64,000 bases of DNA from JAVJRN01 sp040218415 (GTDB lineage: Bacteria > Bacteroidota > Bacteroidia > Cytophagales > Cyclobacteriaceae), in contig JAVJRN010000029.1 of assembly GCA_040218415.1 (NCBI GenBank), forward strand, positions 1 to 64,000. Direction: 5' to 3'. The number at the start of each line of letters is the position of its first letter. Position 1 is the stretch's first letter. Both the position numbers and the translations under genes were made by a program. Under the pieces are notes generated by a model. That model did no database searches, was not told the origin of the DNA, and worked only from the letters and a program-made list of their open reading frames with translations. This document shows positions 8,084-17,029 of this stretch, piece after piece.

Positions 8084-8986
8084 ATGCCTCTTATCAAATT
8101 AGCGAGAACAATCAAGCAGTCTAGGGTTTTTCAAAGTGCGGTTATTTACGCAATTGTACTTTGTTCTATTATTTTAGGAATAGAAACCAATTACCCACCG
8201 GAGCACCCTTTCTTTCATACGCTCGATTTTGTGTTTGCTGTTTTCTTCATTTTTGAGATAGTGGTGCGAATGTTATCCTCTGGGAATATTATCAATTTTT
8301 TCAAGTTGATTAAGATTTCAAAAAACAAGGGAGAAACGAGGCTCAACATTACGGAGGAGGGCTTTTGGAACTGGTTCGACTTTCTTATTGTGGTATTCAC
8401 TTCGATTAGCCTTTTTAAGCATCTCACCGAACATCCGGAATTTTTGATTGTCAGCCGACTATTCAGAGTATTACGAATATTTCGATTATTAGAAATTAGC
8501 GACGAGCTAAAAATGGTGGAGAAAAGAATCATCAGTATCATTCCTACAGTGTTTTCCTTCGTGTTACTCTTAGGAATCTTACTTTATATCTATTCAATAA
8601 TAGGCGTATATTTTTTCGAGCATAAGGACTTTGGCCAAGCCAACTTTTCCAACCTACCCAGTGCTTTTATGACGCTGTTTCAATTGATGACTTTAGATGG
8701 GTGGACCGACGTGATGAATTCTGCTGATTCTTCTTTTTACAATGATTGGCTGGTGAAAGGCTTTTTTGTCAGTTTTGTTGTATTTACTGCCATTATCAGT
8801 TTCAATGTATTTGTGGCCGTTTTGACAAGTCAGGTACATGAAAAAATGACCAATGAAAATGAAATAAAAAGGGCTATTACGGGAGATAACCAAAATAAAA
8901 TCAACATTGACCATGAATCATTTCAAAACATGGTCGATGAGATAAGGCTTTTAAGGCGGGAAATTGAGACGCTTAAAAAATCATGA
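8084..8986 (+). CDS. Voltage-gated cation channel, single-domain, Cav-like filter
   Basis: 300 residues with the six-helix layout of bacterial NaChBac-type channels: S1 about 15-33, S2 about 46-64, S3 about 94-111, S4 about 122-137, S5 about 153-178 and S6 about 226-250. S4 carries four arginines spaced by three (R125, R128, R131, R134). The selectivity filter is TLDGWTD (203-209); NaChBac has TLESWAS, and calcium-channel domains have E/D-G-W-type filters. A short C-terminal coiled coil (280-299, VDEIRLLRREIETLKKS) matches the tetramerising tail of the family. It predicts a homotetrameric inner-membrane channel. A Gly after the acidic residue suggests Ca2+ rather than Na+ preference, which is inference. 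Single gene. Confidence 0.8.
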   Translation: MPLIKLARTIKQSRVFQSAVIYAIVLCSIILGIETNYPPEHPFFHTLDFVFAVFFIFEIVVRMLSSGNIINFFKLIKISKNKGETRLNITEEGFWNWFDFLIVVFTSISLFKHLTEHPEFLIVSRLFRVLRIFRLLEISDELKMVEKRIISIIPTVFSFVLLLGILLYIYSIIGVYFFEHKDFGQANFSNLPSAFMTLFQLMTLDGWTDVMNSADSSFYNDWLVKGFFVSFVVFTAIISFNVFVAVLTSQVHEKMTNENEIKRAITGDNQNKINIDHESFQNMVDEIRLLRREIETLKKS

Positions 8987-9191
8987 CAAATTACGCCTTC
9001 TCAGAGTGGGTATGCCTAGTGGTACCATAAGACCGAAATCACTGGCATGGTTAAACCGAAATAGCCAACTGTTTTTTAATTTCCCTTTGTCAGGCGTAAT
9101 AGGTTTCGCTAGTTTTGAATGTATTTATTTAGATCAGTTCACACAACGGATAAATGAGCATTAATCGGTCACTCTCCTCAACCTTTTTTGT

Positions 9192-10067
9192 ATGAAAAAA
9201 ATTAAACTAATAATTATTCTAATATCATTCTATTCAACAGCATTATCTCAAAATAGTGAAATACCAATAACCAATGAGATTCCTAAACGAGGCATTTATA
9301 GATCATTTGAAGAGTTTAAGTTCAATGTCCCGATTACAACGGATTCATTCTATGTAGAAAGTAAAGTTAGGTCACAAAAGAACTGGGAAGGAACAATGTC
9401 ATATACTCCACGATATACTCGAAACAATAAGAAAGTGAAAAAAATTTGGGGATTCTCTGATAGTAAAAATGTTTACGCTTTCCATCAATGGGAATTTTTC
9501 AAAGTGAAGTTAGATACACCTAATATTGGCTTTTATGCATATCAACAAATAGACAACTCAGGAGCTGCTGCAGCAGGTTTAATTGGAGGGGCAATTGGTG
9601 GAGGGGTATACGCTGCGGTTGCAATTGACATTGCTAAAAAGAAAAGGATATACTACGAATTGAACCCTTTGAACGGTGAACTCAATGCTGAGATCACTAT
9701 CTCTGATAGCCTAAATAATGAAGTTCAATTTACAAAATTGATTGTCTATCGTAGAAATAAAAATGAGATGAATGCACCATTGGCAGTTTCAATAAATGAC
9801 AGTATCTATTTTCAGCTTACACCTACCTCAGTGGAAGAATTTGAGATCCCAATATCTCGTGAACCAGTAAAGATTTGTTATGGTAACAACACAAACCAAT
9901 GTATTGATCTTATTTCAATATCAAGTGAAAATAAGTATTTCGAAGGGTCGATATCCTCAAAAAAAAATGAGATAAAATTAGAACAGGTAAAAATTGAAGT
10001 TGGTGAATTCTATGCTAAACAAGTGAAGTTCTTCCAAGAAAAAAGAGAGAATCAGGATAACAAGTGA
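9192..10067 (+). CDS. Hypothetical secreted protein with a glycine-zipper segment
   Basis: 291 residues, family not recognised. The N-terminal signal peptide is MKKIKLIIILISFYSTALSQ. A Gly/Ala-rich hydrophobic stretch (GAAAAGLIGGAIGGGVYAAV, about 132-151) resembles glycine-zipper membrane insertions, so the protein may be attached to a membrane after export. The rest is beta-rich and polar. It stands alone, with no close neighbour on either side. Confidence 0.6.
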   Translation: MKKIKLIIILISFYSTALSQNSEIPITNEIPKRGIYRSFEEFKFNVPITTDSFYVESKVRSQKNWEGTMSYTPRYTRNNKKVKKIWGFSDSKNVYAFHQWEFFKVKLDTPNIGFYAYQQIDNSGAAAAGLIGGAIGGGVYAAVAIDIAKKKRIYYELNPLNGELNAEITISDSLNNEVQFTKLIVYRRNKNEMNAPLAVSINDSIYFQLTPTSVEEFEIPISREPVKICYGNNTNQCIDLISISSENKYFEGSISSKKNEIKLEQVKIEVGEFYAKQVKFFQEKRENQDNK

Positions 10068-10316
10068 GCTGATCAGATGCTGCACCCTGATGGACAGTAC
10101 CACCGGAGTGGAGTTTCATATTGACGTTCTTTAGTATGGGATGATGAGTTGTTGTTTGCATGATAATTCCTGTTGATTAATAAAATTTGGTCGAGCCTTT
10201 TGAATCCTTTGGTGTATTACTGAGATCGATAGATCAGGTTCTAATAATTCAGAAAGTCTGAGAAGTTTTCAAGATATAGTCGATTTATTCTGCGGAGAAG
10301 GACTTTTTTAATAATA

Positions 10317-10368
10317 ACTGCAATTACGAATAAAATAATGTAACCATTTATACTGCAATTACGAATAA
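10317..10368 (+). promoter_or_regulatory. Direct repeat upstream of padR-like gene (candidate operator)
   Basis: A 17-bp sequence ACTGCAATTACGAATAA occurs exactly twice, at 10317-10333 and 10352-10368 (35-bp spacing, about three helical turns). It lies 70-120 bp upstream of the PadR-like regulator in an otherwise gene-free 373-bp gap. A self-regulatory operator for the PadR/permease pair is the simplest reading. Classical PadR operators are inverted ATGT/ACAT repeats, so another regulator is possible. Confidence 0.4.
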
Positions 10369-10439
10369 TATAGGCGTGAACCGACCGAGTTGTTAAAATT
10401 GCAGATTTATCAACTCTTTTAATTTCAAATATTAGCATT

Positions 10440-10778
10440 ATGAAAAAAACGAAGCTCGGAGAATTTGAAGAACTCGTATTGCTTACAGTAATAGTCCTCA
10501 GCCAAGATGCTTATGGCGTAGAAATCAAACGTGAACTTGAAGACCGCTTGAAAGAGCGCTTGAGCGTTGGCTCTATACAATCTGCCTTAAAACGAATGGA
10601 AGAGAAAGGACTATTGACTTCTGAGTTTGGTGAGGCAAGCAATAAAAGAGGAGGGAAGCGCAAAAGAATATATACGGCGACTCCTTATGCGCATCAGGTG
10701 CTCGCCGAAATTAAAGATGTTCGTGCAGGTCTTTGGTCTTCCATTCAAATCAGCGGTGAGGGGTTTAAGACTATATAA
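10440..10778 (+). CDS. PadR-family transcriptional regulator
   Basis: 112 residues forming a PadR winged helix: GEFEELVLLTVIVLSQDAYG..EIKRELE, then the recognition region SVGSIQSALKRMEEKGLL and the wing KRKRIYTATPYAHQVL. It is a short, one-domain cytoplasmic repressor-like protein. It precedes the ABC-type permease gene by 31 bp. PadR genes adjacent to these permeases are a standard pair in Cytophagales, suggesting it controls the transporter. Confidence 0.85.
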   Translation: MKKTKLGEFEELVLLTVIVLSQDAYGVEIKRELEDRLKERLSVGSIQSALKRMEEKGLLTSEFGEASNKRGGKRKRIYTATPYAHQVLAEIKDVRAGLWSSIQISGEGFKTI

Positions 10779-10809
10779 CATAAGTTAAACAGGTTGTAGT
10801 CAAACGATA

Positions 10810-13440
10810 ATGGGCCTATTCACTGATCCTCCCAAATTGGGACACAAAGTATTAAAAATCTTTCTCAAAAAGGATTATCTCGAAGAGATCGAAGGAGACC
10901 TAGAAGAGGTATATCATGATAATATTGAATTGTTAGGCTTAAAAAAAGCTAAAAGAATCTACGCTTGGGATGTCATTAAACTGATACGCCCAAAGCTGCT
11001 TAAAAACTTAAATTGGATCAATAAATTGGACAGTATTATGATGATTACTAACAATATTAAAATAGCATTAAGAGTATTTAAAAGAGATAAAGCTTACACT
11101 TTTATCAACTTACTCGGACTCTCTACAGGTTTGGCTATTGCCTTGTTGATCATCCAATATGTGCGATTTGAAACGAGTTACGAAGATTACAACACTAACG
11201 CTGACAGAGTAGCCCGTATAACCATGGATTATTTGAATGGTGAAACGGTAGTAGATCAGGATTGTGAAACTTATGCACCCCTTTCGCCGCTTATTGTCGA
11301 TAGGATAAACGAAGCGGTGGGTTATACTCGCGCGTATAATACCGGTGCGGAGACACTGCAAGTAGGTGAAAAAATATTTCGTGAAATGCGAATTTTTGGG
11401 GCTGATTCTTCATTTTTCGATATTATGGGCTACCCACTGATCCAAGGTGACCAGCGGACTATTTTTCGTAATCCTTTCGAGATTGTACTGACTGAGTCTA
11501 TGGTCTATAAATATTTTGATAAGCCTGATGTAGTAGGAGAATCGATTCGTTTTCAAGGAAGACAAGAGAGTGCTTCTTTTAAAGTGGTAGGAGTAGTTGA
11601 AGACAGTCCGCCAAACACGCATTTGAAGTTTGATTTTTTGATTTCCTATGCCTCTATGGAAAAGGCTTATAATGCTGACAATAATTCATGGAGTGGCAAT
11701 AACACTTTCGCTTATATTTTACTCCAAAAGCCTAGCGATTTGGCCACCTTTCAACAGCGCTTGATCGAATTGAATTTGGAGCTGAAAAAGGAAGAAAGAC
11801 TTGAAGATGAAAATGTAATTGCACAGCTTATTTCTGATATTCATTTGTACTCGGACAAATCTTTTGAGCCAGAAAAAAATGGGGACGCCCAATCTGTATT
11901 TTTCCTTTTTTGCGTGGCGTTGTTGGTTATTCTGATTGCTTTGGTCAATTATATTAATCTATCCACTTCCAAGTCTTTGGATCGAGCTAAGGAAGTAGGT
12001 ATCAGAAAAGTAATGGGTTCTTCTTTGTTGGCATTGCGGACTCAGTTTTTCACCGAGTCATTTCTCATCAACTTTTTTGCCGTTGGTTTGGCGATTATAT
12101 TTATGATAATAGGCTTGGATTCTTTTAAAAATATTGCGTCGCTACCTTCCTCATTTACGTTTATTGGTGATCCCCAGTTTTGGATGTTATTGGGTTTGGT
12201 ATTTTTTGTAAGTGTTTTCTTTGCAGGTATTTTTCCAGCTTTTGTACTTTCAGGGTTTAGTCCAATAGCGGTGCTCAAAGGCAAGTTTGGTAATTCGTCG
12301 GCTGGTTCTTTTATGAGAAAAAGTTTAGTGGTTTTTCAATTTGCCATTACTGGATTTCTATTGGTACAAACCTTAACTGCATCAGAGCAAATAAGGTATA
12401 TGCGTTCACTGGATAATGGGTTTGATAAAGAACAATCTATCGTGCTTAGAACACCCAGTACGGCCAAAAAAGAGGAGGTAAAAACTTTTCAAAATCAATT
12501 GAAGCAGTTCCCGGAAATTGTCAATGTATCGAATACATCCTGTGTACCTGGGCTGCCTTCCAAAGAAATGAGTACGACCACTGGAATTAAGTTGTCTGAT
12601 GCTACAGAAGATTATTATTTCAATTTCTATATCTACTTTATGGACGAAGATTTTATCCCAACCTTAGGATTAGAGGTCTTGGCGGGCAATAACTTTTTAC
12701 CTAATTCTTTAAACGAAAAGCAAGTGATAGTCAATGAAGAGTCCATTGCTTTATGGGGAATTCCTACTCCTGAAGAAGCAGTAGGAAAAACACTAGATTT
12801 CTGGGGAGAAAGATTTACAATCAAAGGCGTAGTTAAAAACTTCAATCAAGCCTCTGCCAAAAGCCCGCATATAGCCATGGTGATGCTCTACAATGATGGC
12901 TGGGGTGATTATTTGGTGGTAAAAACAGATGGAGGAGATGTTTCGGAAAATGTTCGTTTAGTGCAAGAAAAATTTGAAGCATTTTATACCAACTCACCAT
13001 TCAATTATTTCTTTTTAGATGAAAGGTTTGATCAAAATTTCCGATCCGAAGAGCAATTCAAGCAGGTTTTTGGACTGCTTACAGGTTTTGCCATTTTGAT
13101 AGCTTGTCTTGGGTTGTATGGGTTGTCTTCATTTACGATCGCCAAACGAGTCAAGGAGATAGGCGTAAGAAAGGTGTTGGGCGCAAGTGTCATTCAGTTG
13201 ATCATGCTGTTGTCCAAAGACTTTATGAAGTTGGTTGGTTTATCGTTGATTATCGCATTGCCTGTATCCTATTTAATTATCGATGGTTGGTTAGATAATT
13301 ATGCCGTAAAGATTGACATCAGCTGGTGGCTATTTGCACTTCCTTCGGTGATGATGTTGCTACTTTCATTTTTGACGGTATATGTGAAAACCTATCGAGT
13401 GGCGCAATCCAATCCATCGGGATCTTTGCGAGACGAGTAG
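10810..13440 (+). CDS. ABC transporter permease, MacB/FtsX type with N-terminal prefix domain
   Basis: 876 residues. A soluble prefix (about 1-75; KLGHKVLKIFLKKDYLEEIE...) matches the permease prefix domain seen in these Bacteroidota proteins. Then come a first TM helix near 95-115, a periplasmic MacB-like region, three TM helices (about 365-490), a second MacB-like periplasmic region, and a last three-helix FtsX block (about 755-860) with the RVKEIGVRKVLGAS motif. The same motif type, AKEVGIRKVMGSS, lies at about 395. No ATPase is adjacent, so it must borrow one encoded elsewhere. Likely role: macrolide/lipoprotein-type export or envelope stress. Confidence 0.85.
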   Translation: MGLFTDPPKLGHKVLKIFLKKDYLEEIEGDLEEVYHDNIELLGLKKAKRIYAWDVIKLIRPKLLKNLNWINKLDSIMMITNNIKIALRVFKRDKAYTFINLLGLSTGLAIALLIIQYVRFETSYEDYNTNADRVARITMDYLNGETVVDQDCETYAPLSPLIVDRINEAVGYTRAYNTGAETLQVGEKIFREMRIFGADSSFFDIMGYPLIQGDQRTIFRNPFEIVLTESMVYKYFDKPDVVGESIRFQGRQESASFKVVGVVEDSPPNTHLKFDFLISYASMEKAYNADNNSWSGNNTFAYILLQKPSDLATFQQRLIELNLELKKEERLEDENVIAQLISDIHLYSDKSFEPEKNGDAQSVFFLFCVALLVILIALVNYINLSTSKSLDRAKEVGIRKVMGSSLLALRTQFFTESFLINFFAVGLAIIFMIIGLDSFKNIASLPSSFTFIGDPQFWMLLGLVFFVSVFFAGIFPAFVLSGFSPIAVLKGKFGNSSAGSFMRKSLVVFQFAITGFLLVQTLTASEQIRYMRSLDNGFDKEQSIVLRTPSTAKKEEVKTFQNQLKQFPEIVNVSNTSCVPGLPSKEMSTTTGIKLSDATEDYYFNFYIYFMDEDFIPTLGLEVLAGNNFLPNSLNEKQVIVNEESIALWGIPTPEEAVGKTLDFWGERFTIKGVVKNFNQASAKSPHIAMVMLYNDGWGDYLVVKTDGGDVSENVRLVQEKFEAFYTNSPFNYFFLDERFDQNFRSEEQFKQVFGLLTGFAILIACLGLYGLSSFTIAKRVKEIGVRKVLGASVIQLIMLLSKDFMKLVGLSLIIALPVSYLIIDGWLDNYAVKIDISWWLFALPSVMMLLLSFLTVYVKTYRVAQSNPSGSLRDE

Positions 13441-13493
13441 TCGTTTTGCTTGCATTTTAAGCATGTAATAAAGAATCACTATTTCAGCAAATT

Positions 13494-13650
13494 CTCCACT
13501 GGTCTTGGCTGACTTTGAAACCAGAGTGTGTCGTACCACACGAAATTTTCACATATGACTATTGATGGTTTGTCTCGGATTCAAAATCCATTAGATTTGG
13601 ATTAATATAAGTTAGTTAACCGTAATATAGCGATTATCTACTTGTTGTAA
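13494..13650 (+). repeat. Long interspersed repeat, copy A (5' part missing)
   Basis: Matches the 3' two-thirds of the family: CTCCACTGGTCTTGGCTGAC, then TATTGATGGTTTG, then CAAAATCCATTAGATTTGG, TTAATATAAGTTAGTTAACC and CTTGTTGTA. The terminal palindrome is degraded (GTTAACCGTAATATAGCG). It ends about 20 nt before the Mrr-like gene, so it occupies that gene's promoter position. Confidence 0.65.
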
Positions 13651-13669
13651 AGCATAGCGTAAAAATCAA

Positions 13670-14536
13670 ATGGCAAAAAGAAAAAAACAAGCTGAATTTG
13701 TAAAATGGTTTGGACCTTTACTTGACGCTTTGCGAGAATTAGGTTACTCTGGAAAGCCAAAAGAAGTCTCTGAGAAAATAGCAGAGAGTTTAAAACTCGA
13801 AGATTCATTTTTGGATGAAACCTTGAAGTCGGGCACGAATAAATTCCATAATCAGGTAGCTTGGGCAAGGCAATACCTTGCATGGGAAGGACTTTTAGAT
13901 ACCAGTGTAAGAGGCACGTGGAAGTTAACTGAAAAGGGAAAAGACACTTCTTTAGATTATGAAGAGGGTCACAGACTTTTTCTTAAATGGGTTGAGATTA
14001 ACCAAAAAACAAGAAAGGAGAAAAGTGAAAAAGAAATCATTAATACTCAAGAAGAGAACAGTCCAGATGAAATCGAAATAAAAGCTGAATCAAATCTGTT
14101 AGACGTTTTAAGAGCACTTTCACCGAATGGGTTTGAAAATATTTGTAAAGAACTTTTGCGTGAACACGGTTTCGAGAATGTTCAAGTAACTGGTAAATCT
14201 CATGATGGAGGTATAGACGGTTATGGTACTTTAGAGATAAACCCATTTGTTAGTTTTAAGGTGATCTTTCAATGTAAAAGATATCAAGGTTCTGTTTCCA
14301 GAGCACAAGTTGGAGATTTTAGAAATGCAATGATTGGCAGAGCAGAAAAAGGAATAATTTTAACCACAGGTACATTCACAAAAGAAGCAGAGAAGGAAGC
14401 TAACCGTGACGGAGCACCACCAATTGAACTAGTAGACGGTGTAAAACTTGTTGAGATGTTCGAAAAAGTTGAATTGGGATTAAACCCCAAAACCATTTAC
14501 GAAGTGGATCTTAACTATTTCCAAAAATATAGGTAG
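13670..14536 (+). CDS. mrr: Mrr-like restriction endonuclease (type IV)
   Basis: 288 residues. An N-terminal winged-helix Mrr_N domain (about 8-105, FVKWFGPLLDALRELGYSGK...) is followed by a charged linker and a PD-(D/E)XK Mrr_cat domain (about 145-270). Catalytic residues are visible: Asp183 in GGIDG and the Q201-x-K203 pair in FQCKRY, with the supporting helix RAQVGDFRNAM. Enzymes of this kind cut modified foreign DNA and need no cognate methylase. A methyltransferase-fold protein lies 3 kb away (17517) but resembles small-molecule methylases. The gene directly follows long repeat copy A. Confidence 0.8.
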   Translation: MAKRKKQAEFVKWFGPLLDALRELGYSGKPKEVSEKIAESLKLEDSFLDETLKSGTNKFHNQVAWARQYLAWEGLLDTSVRGTWKLTEKGKDTSLDYEEGHRLFLKWVEINQKTRKEKSEKEIINTQEENSPDEIEIKAESNLLDVLRALSPNGFENICKELLREHGFENVQVTGKSHDGGIDGYGTLEINPFVSFKVIFQCKRYQGSVSRAQVGDFRNAMIGRAEKGIILTTGTFTKEAEKEANRDGAPPIELVDGVKLVEMFEKVELGLNPKTIYEVDLNYFQKYR

Positions 14537-14552
14537 AACAAGCTAGCCCCCA

Positions 14553-14821
14553 GCTAGCGCGCGTTTGTAACGCGTGCAACCAGTTGATCTTTTCACTAGA
14601 AAAGAACTCAAACATATTATTAACTCACTGAAACACGGGCTGGTTCAATCAGAAACTAAACTATCCTCATAATAATCCTGTGGAAGCAGAAATAGTAGAC
14701 GAAGCAGAGCAGTATTTGTATAGTTCTGCAAGAGATTATCCCGCATCAAAAGGGTTGATAGATGTGGTTGTTCTAGAATGAGGTGGTCGTTTCAAGGCAC
14801 GCGTTGCAAATGCGCGCTAGC
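14553..14821. repeat. REP-type inverted repeats flanking a transposase relic
   Basis: A 25-nt GC-rich sequence at 14553-14577 (starting GCTAGCGCGCGTTTGTAACG) recurs inverted at 14797-14821 with two mismatches. Each arm is itself partly palindromic (GCGCGCGTTTGTAACGCG). The pair brackets the remnant of a REP-associated tyrosine transposase, the arrangement expected of a RAYT gene with its REP sequences. The interval is otherwise gene-free. Confidence 0.7.
14583..14781 (+). pseudogene. Decayed REP-associated tyrosine transposase (Y1/RAYT)
   Basis: Two fragments in different frames remain. The first reads VDLFTRKELKHIINSLKHG (14583-14639), like the early part of RAYT proteins. The second reads FNQKLNYPHNNPVEAEIVDE..YLYSSARDYPASKGLIDVV (14644-14781), the characteristic C-terminus with HNNPV and SSARDY. 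The whole catalytic core (HUH motif, Tyr helix) between them is deleted, so no transposase can be made. Confidence 0.75.
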
Positions 14822-14915
14822 ATGAGCGGCAAATTCATTAGTTTTATCGGAACTTGCTAAGTTCGGTGCGCAATCCTGCTTGGCGTTGTGATTCATTAGG
14901 ACGAACCATTAACCA

Positions 14916-15692
14916 ATGATAAAATTCTTTAGAAAAATTAGACAAAGAATGCTGACGGAAAACAAATTCAGCAAATATCTGCTGTACGCTATTGGTGAAA
15001 TCGTACTGGTAGTTATCGGAATTTTAATTGCGCTTCAAATAAATAATGCGAATGAGTCCAATAAACTTGAAAAGGTTGAATTAGGCTACCTGAACAGATT
15101 ATTGATTGATCTCGAAAAAGATCAAAATTTATGGACAGGTACAATCGAACAGAAAAATAAACAACTCAATGCTATTCGAAAGATAGGGGACATTGCTTAT
15201 TTTAATCAAGATTCTATTTTTTCTGTTTTAGATCATATCCCATATGCATTGGTCTGGAATGATTTGAATCCACATCAAACAACCTTCAACGAAATGTTAA
15301 GTGGTGGTAATTTGAACCTTATTAAGAACGATTCGATAAAAATTAAATTACTCGAATTAGATGACACCTACAATTCGGAAATAAACAGAGTAAACACATT
15401 CAAGATAGAACATACCAATACAATGGAAGCCTTTAGGGCAACTGTCTCATTTAGAAATGTGGCATTGTTAATGAGAAATACTGAATCTTTAAAACCAACA
15501 GAAATCGAAGTTTTAAATCATGAGATTCGAAAGGACTTGAAAGTAATGGTAAATGATAAAAAGTTCATCAATAATCTAATAGGTCTTGGGTATAATTATG
15601 ATAATCAATTAAAGACTATTAATGGTCTGAGAATTCAAACAGAACATCTAATTGAGTTAATTCAAAATGAAGTTGATAATAGAATGAAATAA
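14916..15692 (+). CDS. DUF6090-type membrane-anchored protein
   Basis: 258 residues. A basic N-terminus (MIKFFRKIRQRM) precedes one TM helix, YAIGEIVLVVIGILIALQIN (about 25-45). A helical, acidic exported or cytoplasmic domain follows (YLNRLLIDLEKDQNLW...). It has the same family signature as 7225-7902, and the function is unknown. It follows the RAYT relic and lies convergent to the phosphofructokinase gene; the 240 bp between the two show no structure I can name. Confidence 0.7.
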   Translation: MIKFFRKIRQRMLTENKFSKYLLYAIGEIVLVVIGILIALQINNANESNKLEKVELGYLNRLLIDLEKDQNLWTGTIEQKNKQLNAIRKIGDIAYFNQDSIFSVLDHIPYALVWNDLNPHQTTFNEMLSGGNLNLIKNDSIKIKLLELDDTYNSEINRVNTFKIEHTNTMEAFRATVSFRNVALLMRNTESLKPTEIEVLNHEIRKDLKVMVNDKKFINNLIGLGYNYDNQLKTINGLRIQTEHLIELIQNEVDNRMK

Positions 15693-15931
15693 AAATACAA
15701 ACCCCCATAACACCATGTAATAAAACATTATTGTAATTGAAGCAATAACGCTTATTATATTTAATGTATCCTCCACCATCATCCTCGATTTTAACGCGAA
15801 TGACGAAAGTTGCAAACTCCAGAGATATTGCTTTTTTAAAACCCAATATCAGCCGAGCAAATGGACTCACCATGATTTCATAATCATAAAAAAATAGAAA
15901 TCCATCAAAATCAAGTGCGCATTGGGGTGGC

Positions 15932-17029
15932 TTAATCCCCAAAAGAAATGCCGACTCCTCTGGCTGTTTGCATTAAAAAAGATTTGTCTTTATCTATATA
16001 ATTGTAGCTCTGTGTGGCTTCTTTCAAGGATATTTCTTTGTAATCATTATGTTTATAAGTCACCATTTGTCCAAACTTTTGATCGAGAACCATTTCAAAA
16101 GCCTTTACGCCAAACGCCGCTGACAGCACTCTGTCAAAAGCAATAGGAACACCACCTCTTTGAAGGTGTCCAAGTACCATTTCCCTGATATCCGCGGTAC
16201 ATCCAGCCTGTTTCATCTGATGACTTAGGGCGTAAGCCACACCTCCTAGTCGTTTCATTTGGTAGCCAACTTCGTCACTGTCACGTTCGAGTGCCTCACC
16301 GTTGATTGGTTTTGCTCCTTCAGCGATGATTATATTGGCAAATCCTCGCCCATTGACATACCGATTGTTGACTCGCTCTACCACCTTATTTATATCATAA
16401 GGAATTTCCGGAATTAGGCATACTTCTACACCACTGGCGATAGAGGCATGCAAGGCAATCCATCCGGCTTCTCTGCCCATCACTTCCATGATTAATATTC
16501 GATTATGACTTTCGGCGGTAGTTACAAGTTTATCCACCGCTTCGGTAGCGACTTGCACCGCAGTTTGGAAGCCAAAGGTAAAATCAGTGGCAAAAAGGTC
16601 ATTATCTATTGTTTTGGGCACACCTATAATAGGCAATCCTTTTTCGAATAGCTTTTGGCTTAGGCGCTGACTACCATCCCCACCAATACTAATGACCGCA
16701 TCAATGCCTAATTTTTTAATTCTGCTGATTAGTTCATCTGAAAGATCCTCATTTTTATAGGTGCCATCGGGTTGTAATACAGGATAATTGAACGGATCTC
16801 CTTTTGTAGTTGTACGAAGGATAGTTCCTCCTTTGACATGAATTCCTGCTATTCTACTGTTATCCAATTCTATAATTTCCATTGGATCCCGAAGCACACC
16901 ATGAAAAGCCTCAATACTACCATAAACCTTCCAATCTGAGGCTTGCATAGCGCGCTTTACGATAGCACGAATAACTGCATTTAGTCCTGGGCAATCTCCG
17001 CCACCGGTCAGTACAAGTAATTTTTTCAT
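15932..17029 (-). CDS. pfkA: 6-phosphofructokinase, ATP-type with hybrid active site
   Basis: 365 residues. It phosphorylates fructose 6-phosphate at C1 in glycolysis (cytoplasm). Visible motifs are the nucleotide loop GGGDCPGLN (9-17), GGDGS (position-104 Gly, ATP-type), PKTIDND (position-124 Lys, otherwise typical of PPi enzymes), the catalytic TIDND Asp, MGREAGW and the C-terminal LQRGG. Gly104 plus Lys124 is the combination of the long group III PFKs, which I would predict to use ATP. It is the only minus-strand gene in the first 30 kb and the only obvious housekeeping gene there. A TTGACA...TAACTT pair on the minus strand upstream (about 17085-17055) is a weak promoter candidate. Confidence 0.9.
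   Translation of the reverse strand: MKKLLVLTGGGDCPGLNAVIRAIVKRAMQASDWKVYGSIEAFHGVLRDPMEIIELDNSRIAGIHVKGGTILRTTTKGDPFNYPVLQPDGTYKNEDLSDELISRIKKLGIDAVISIGGDGSQRLSQKLFEKGLPIIGVPKTIDNDLFATDFTFGFQTAVQVATEAVDKLVTTAESHNRILIMEVMGREAGWIALHASIASGVEVCLIPEIPYDINKVVERVNNRYVNGRGFANIIIAEGAKPINGEALERDSDEVGYQMKRLGGVAYALSHQMKQAGCTADIREMVLGHLQRGGVPIAFDRVLSAAFGVKAFEMVLDQKFGQMVTYKHNDYKEISLKEATQSYNYIDKDKSFLMQTARGVGISFGD

Noticed and set aside
8964..9164. 66-residue ORF after the ion channel
   Set aside because: It overlaps the channel's end in another frame, has no family match or ribosome-binding site, and has biased composition typical of chance ORFs.
15619..15942. 107-residue minus-strand ORF between DUF6090 and pfkA
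   Set aside because: It is antisense to the DUF6090 3' end and overlaps the end of pfkA; no domain or signal is seen.
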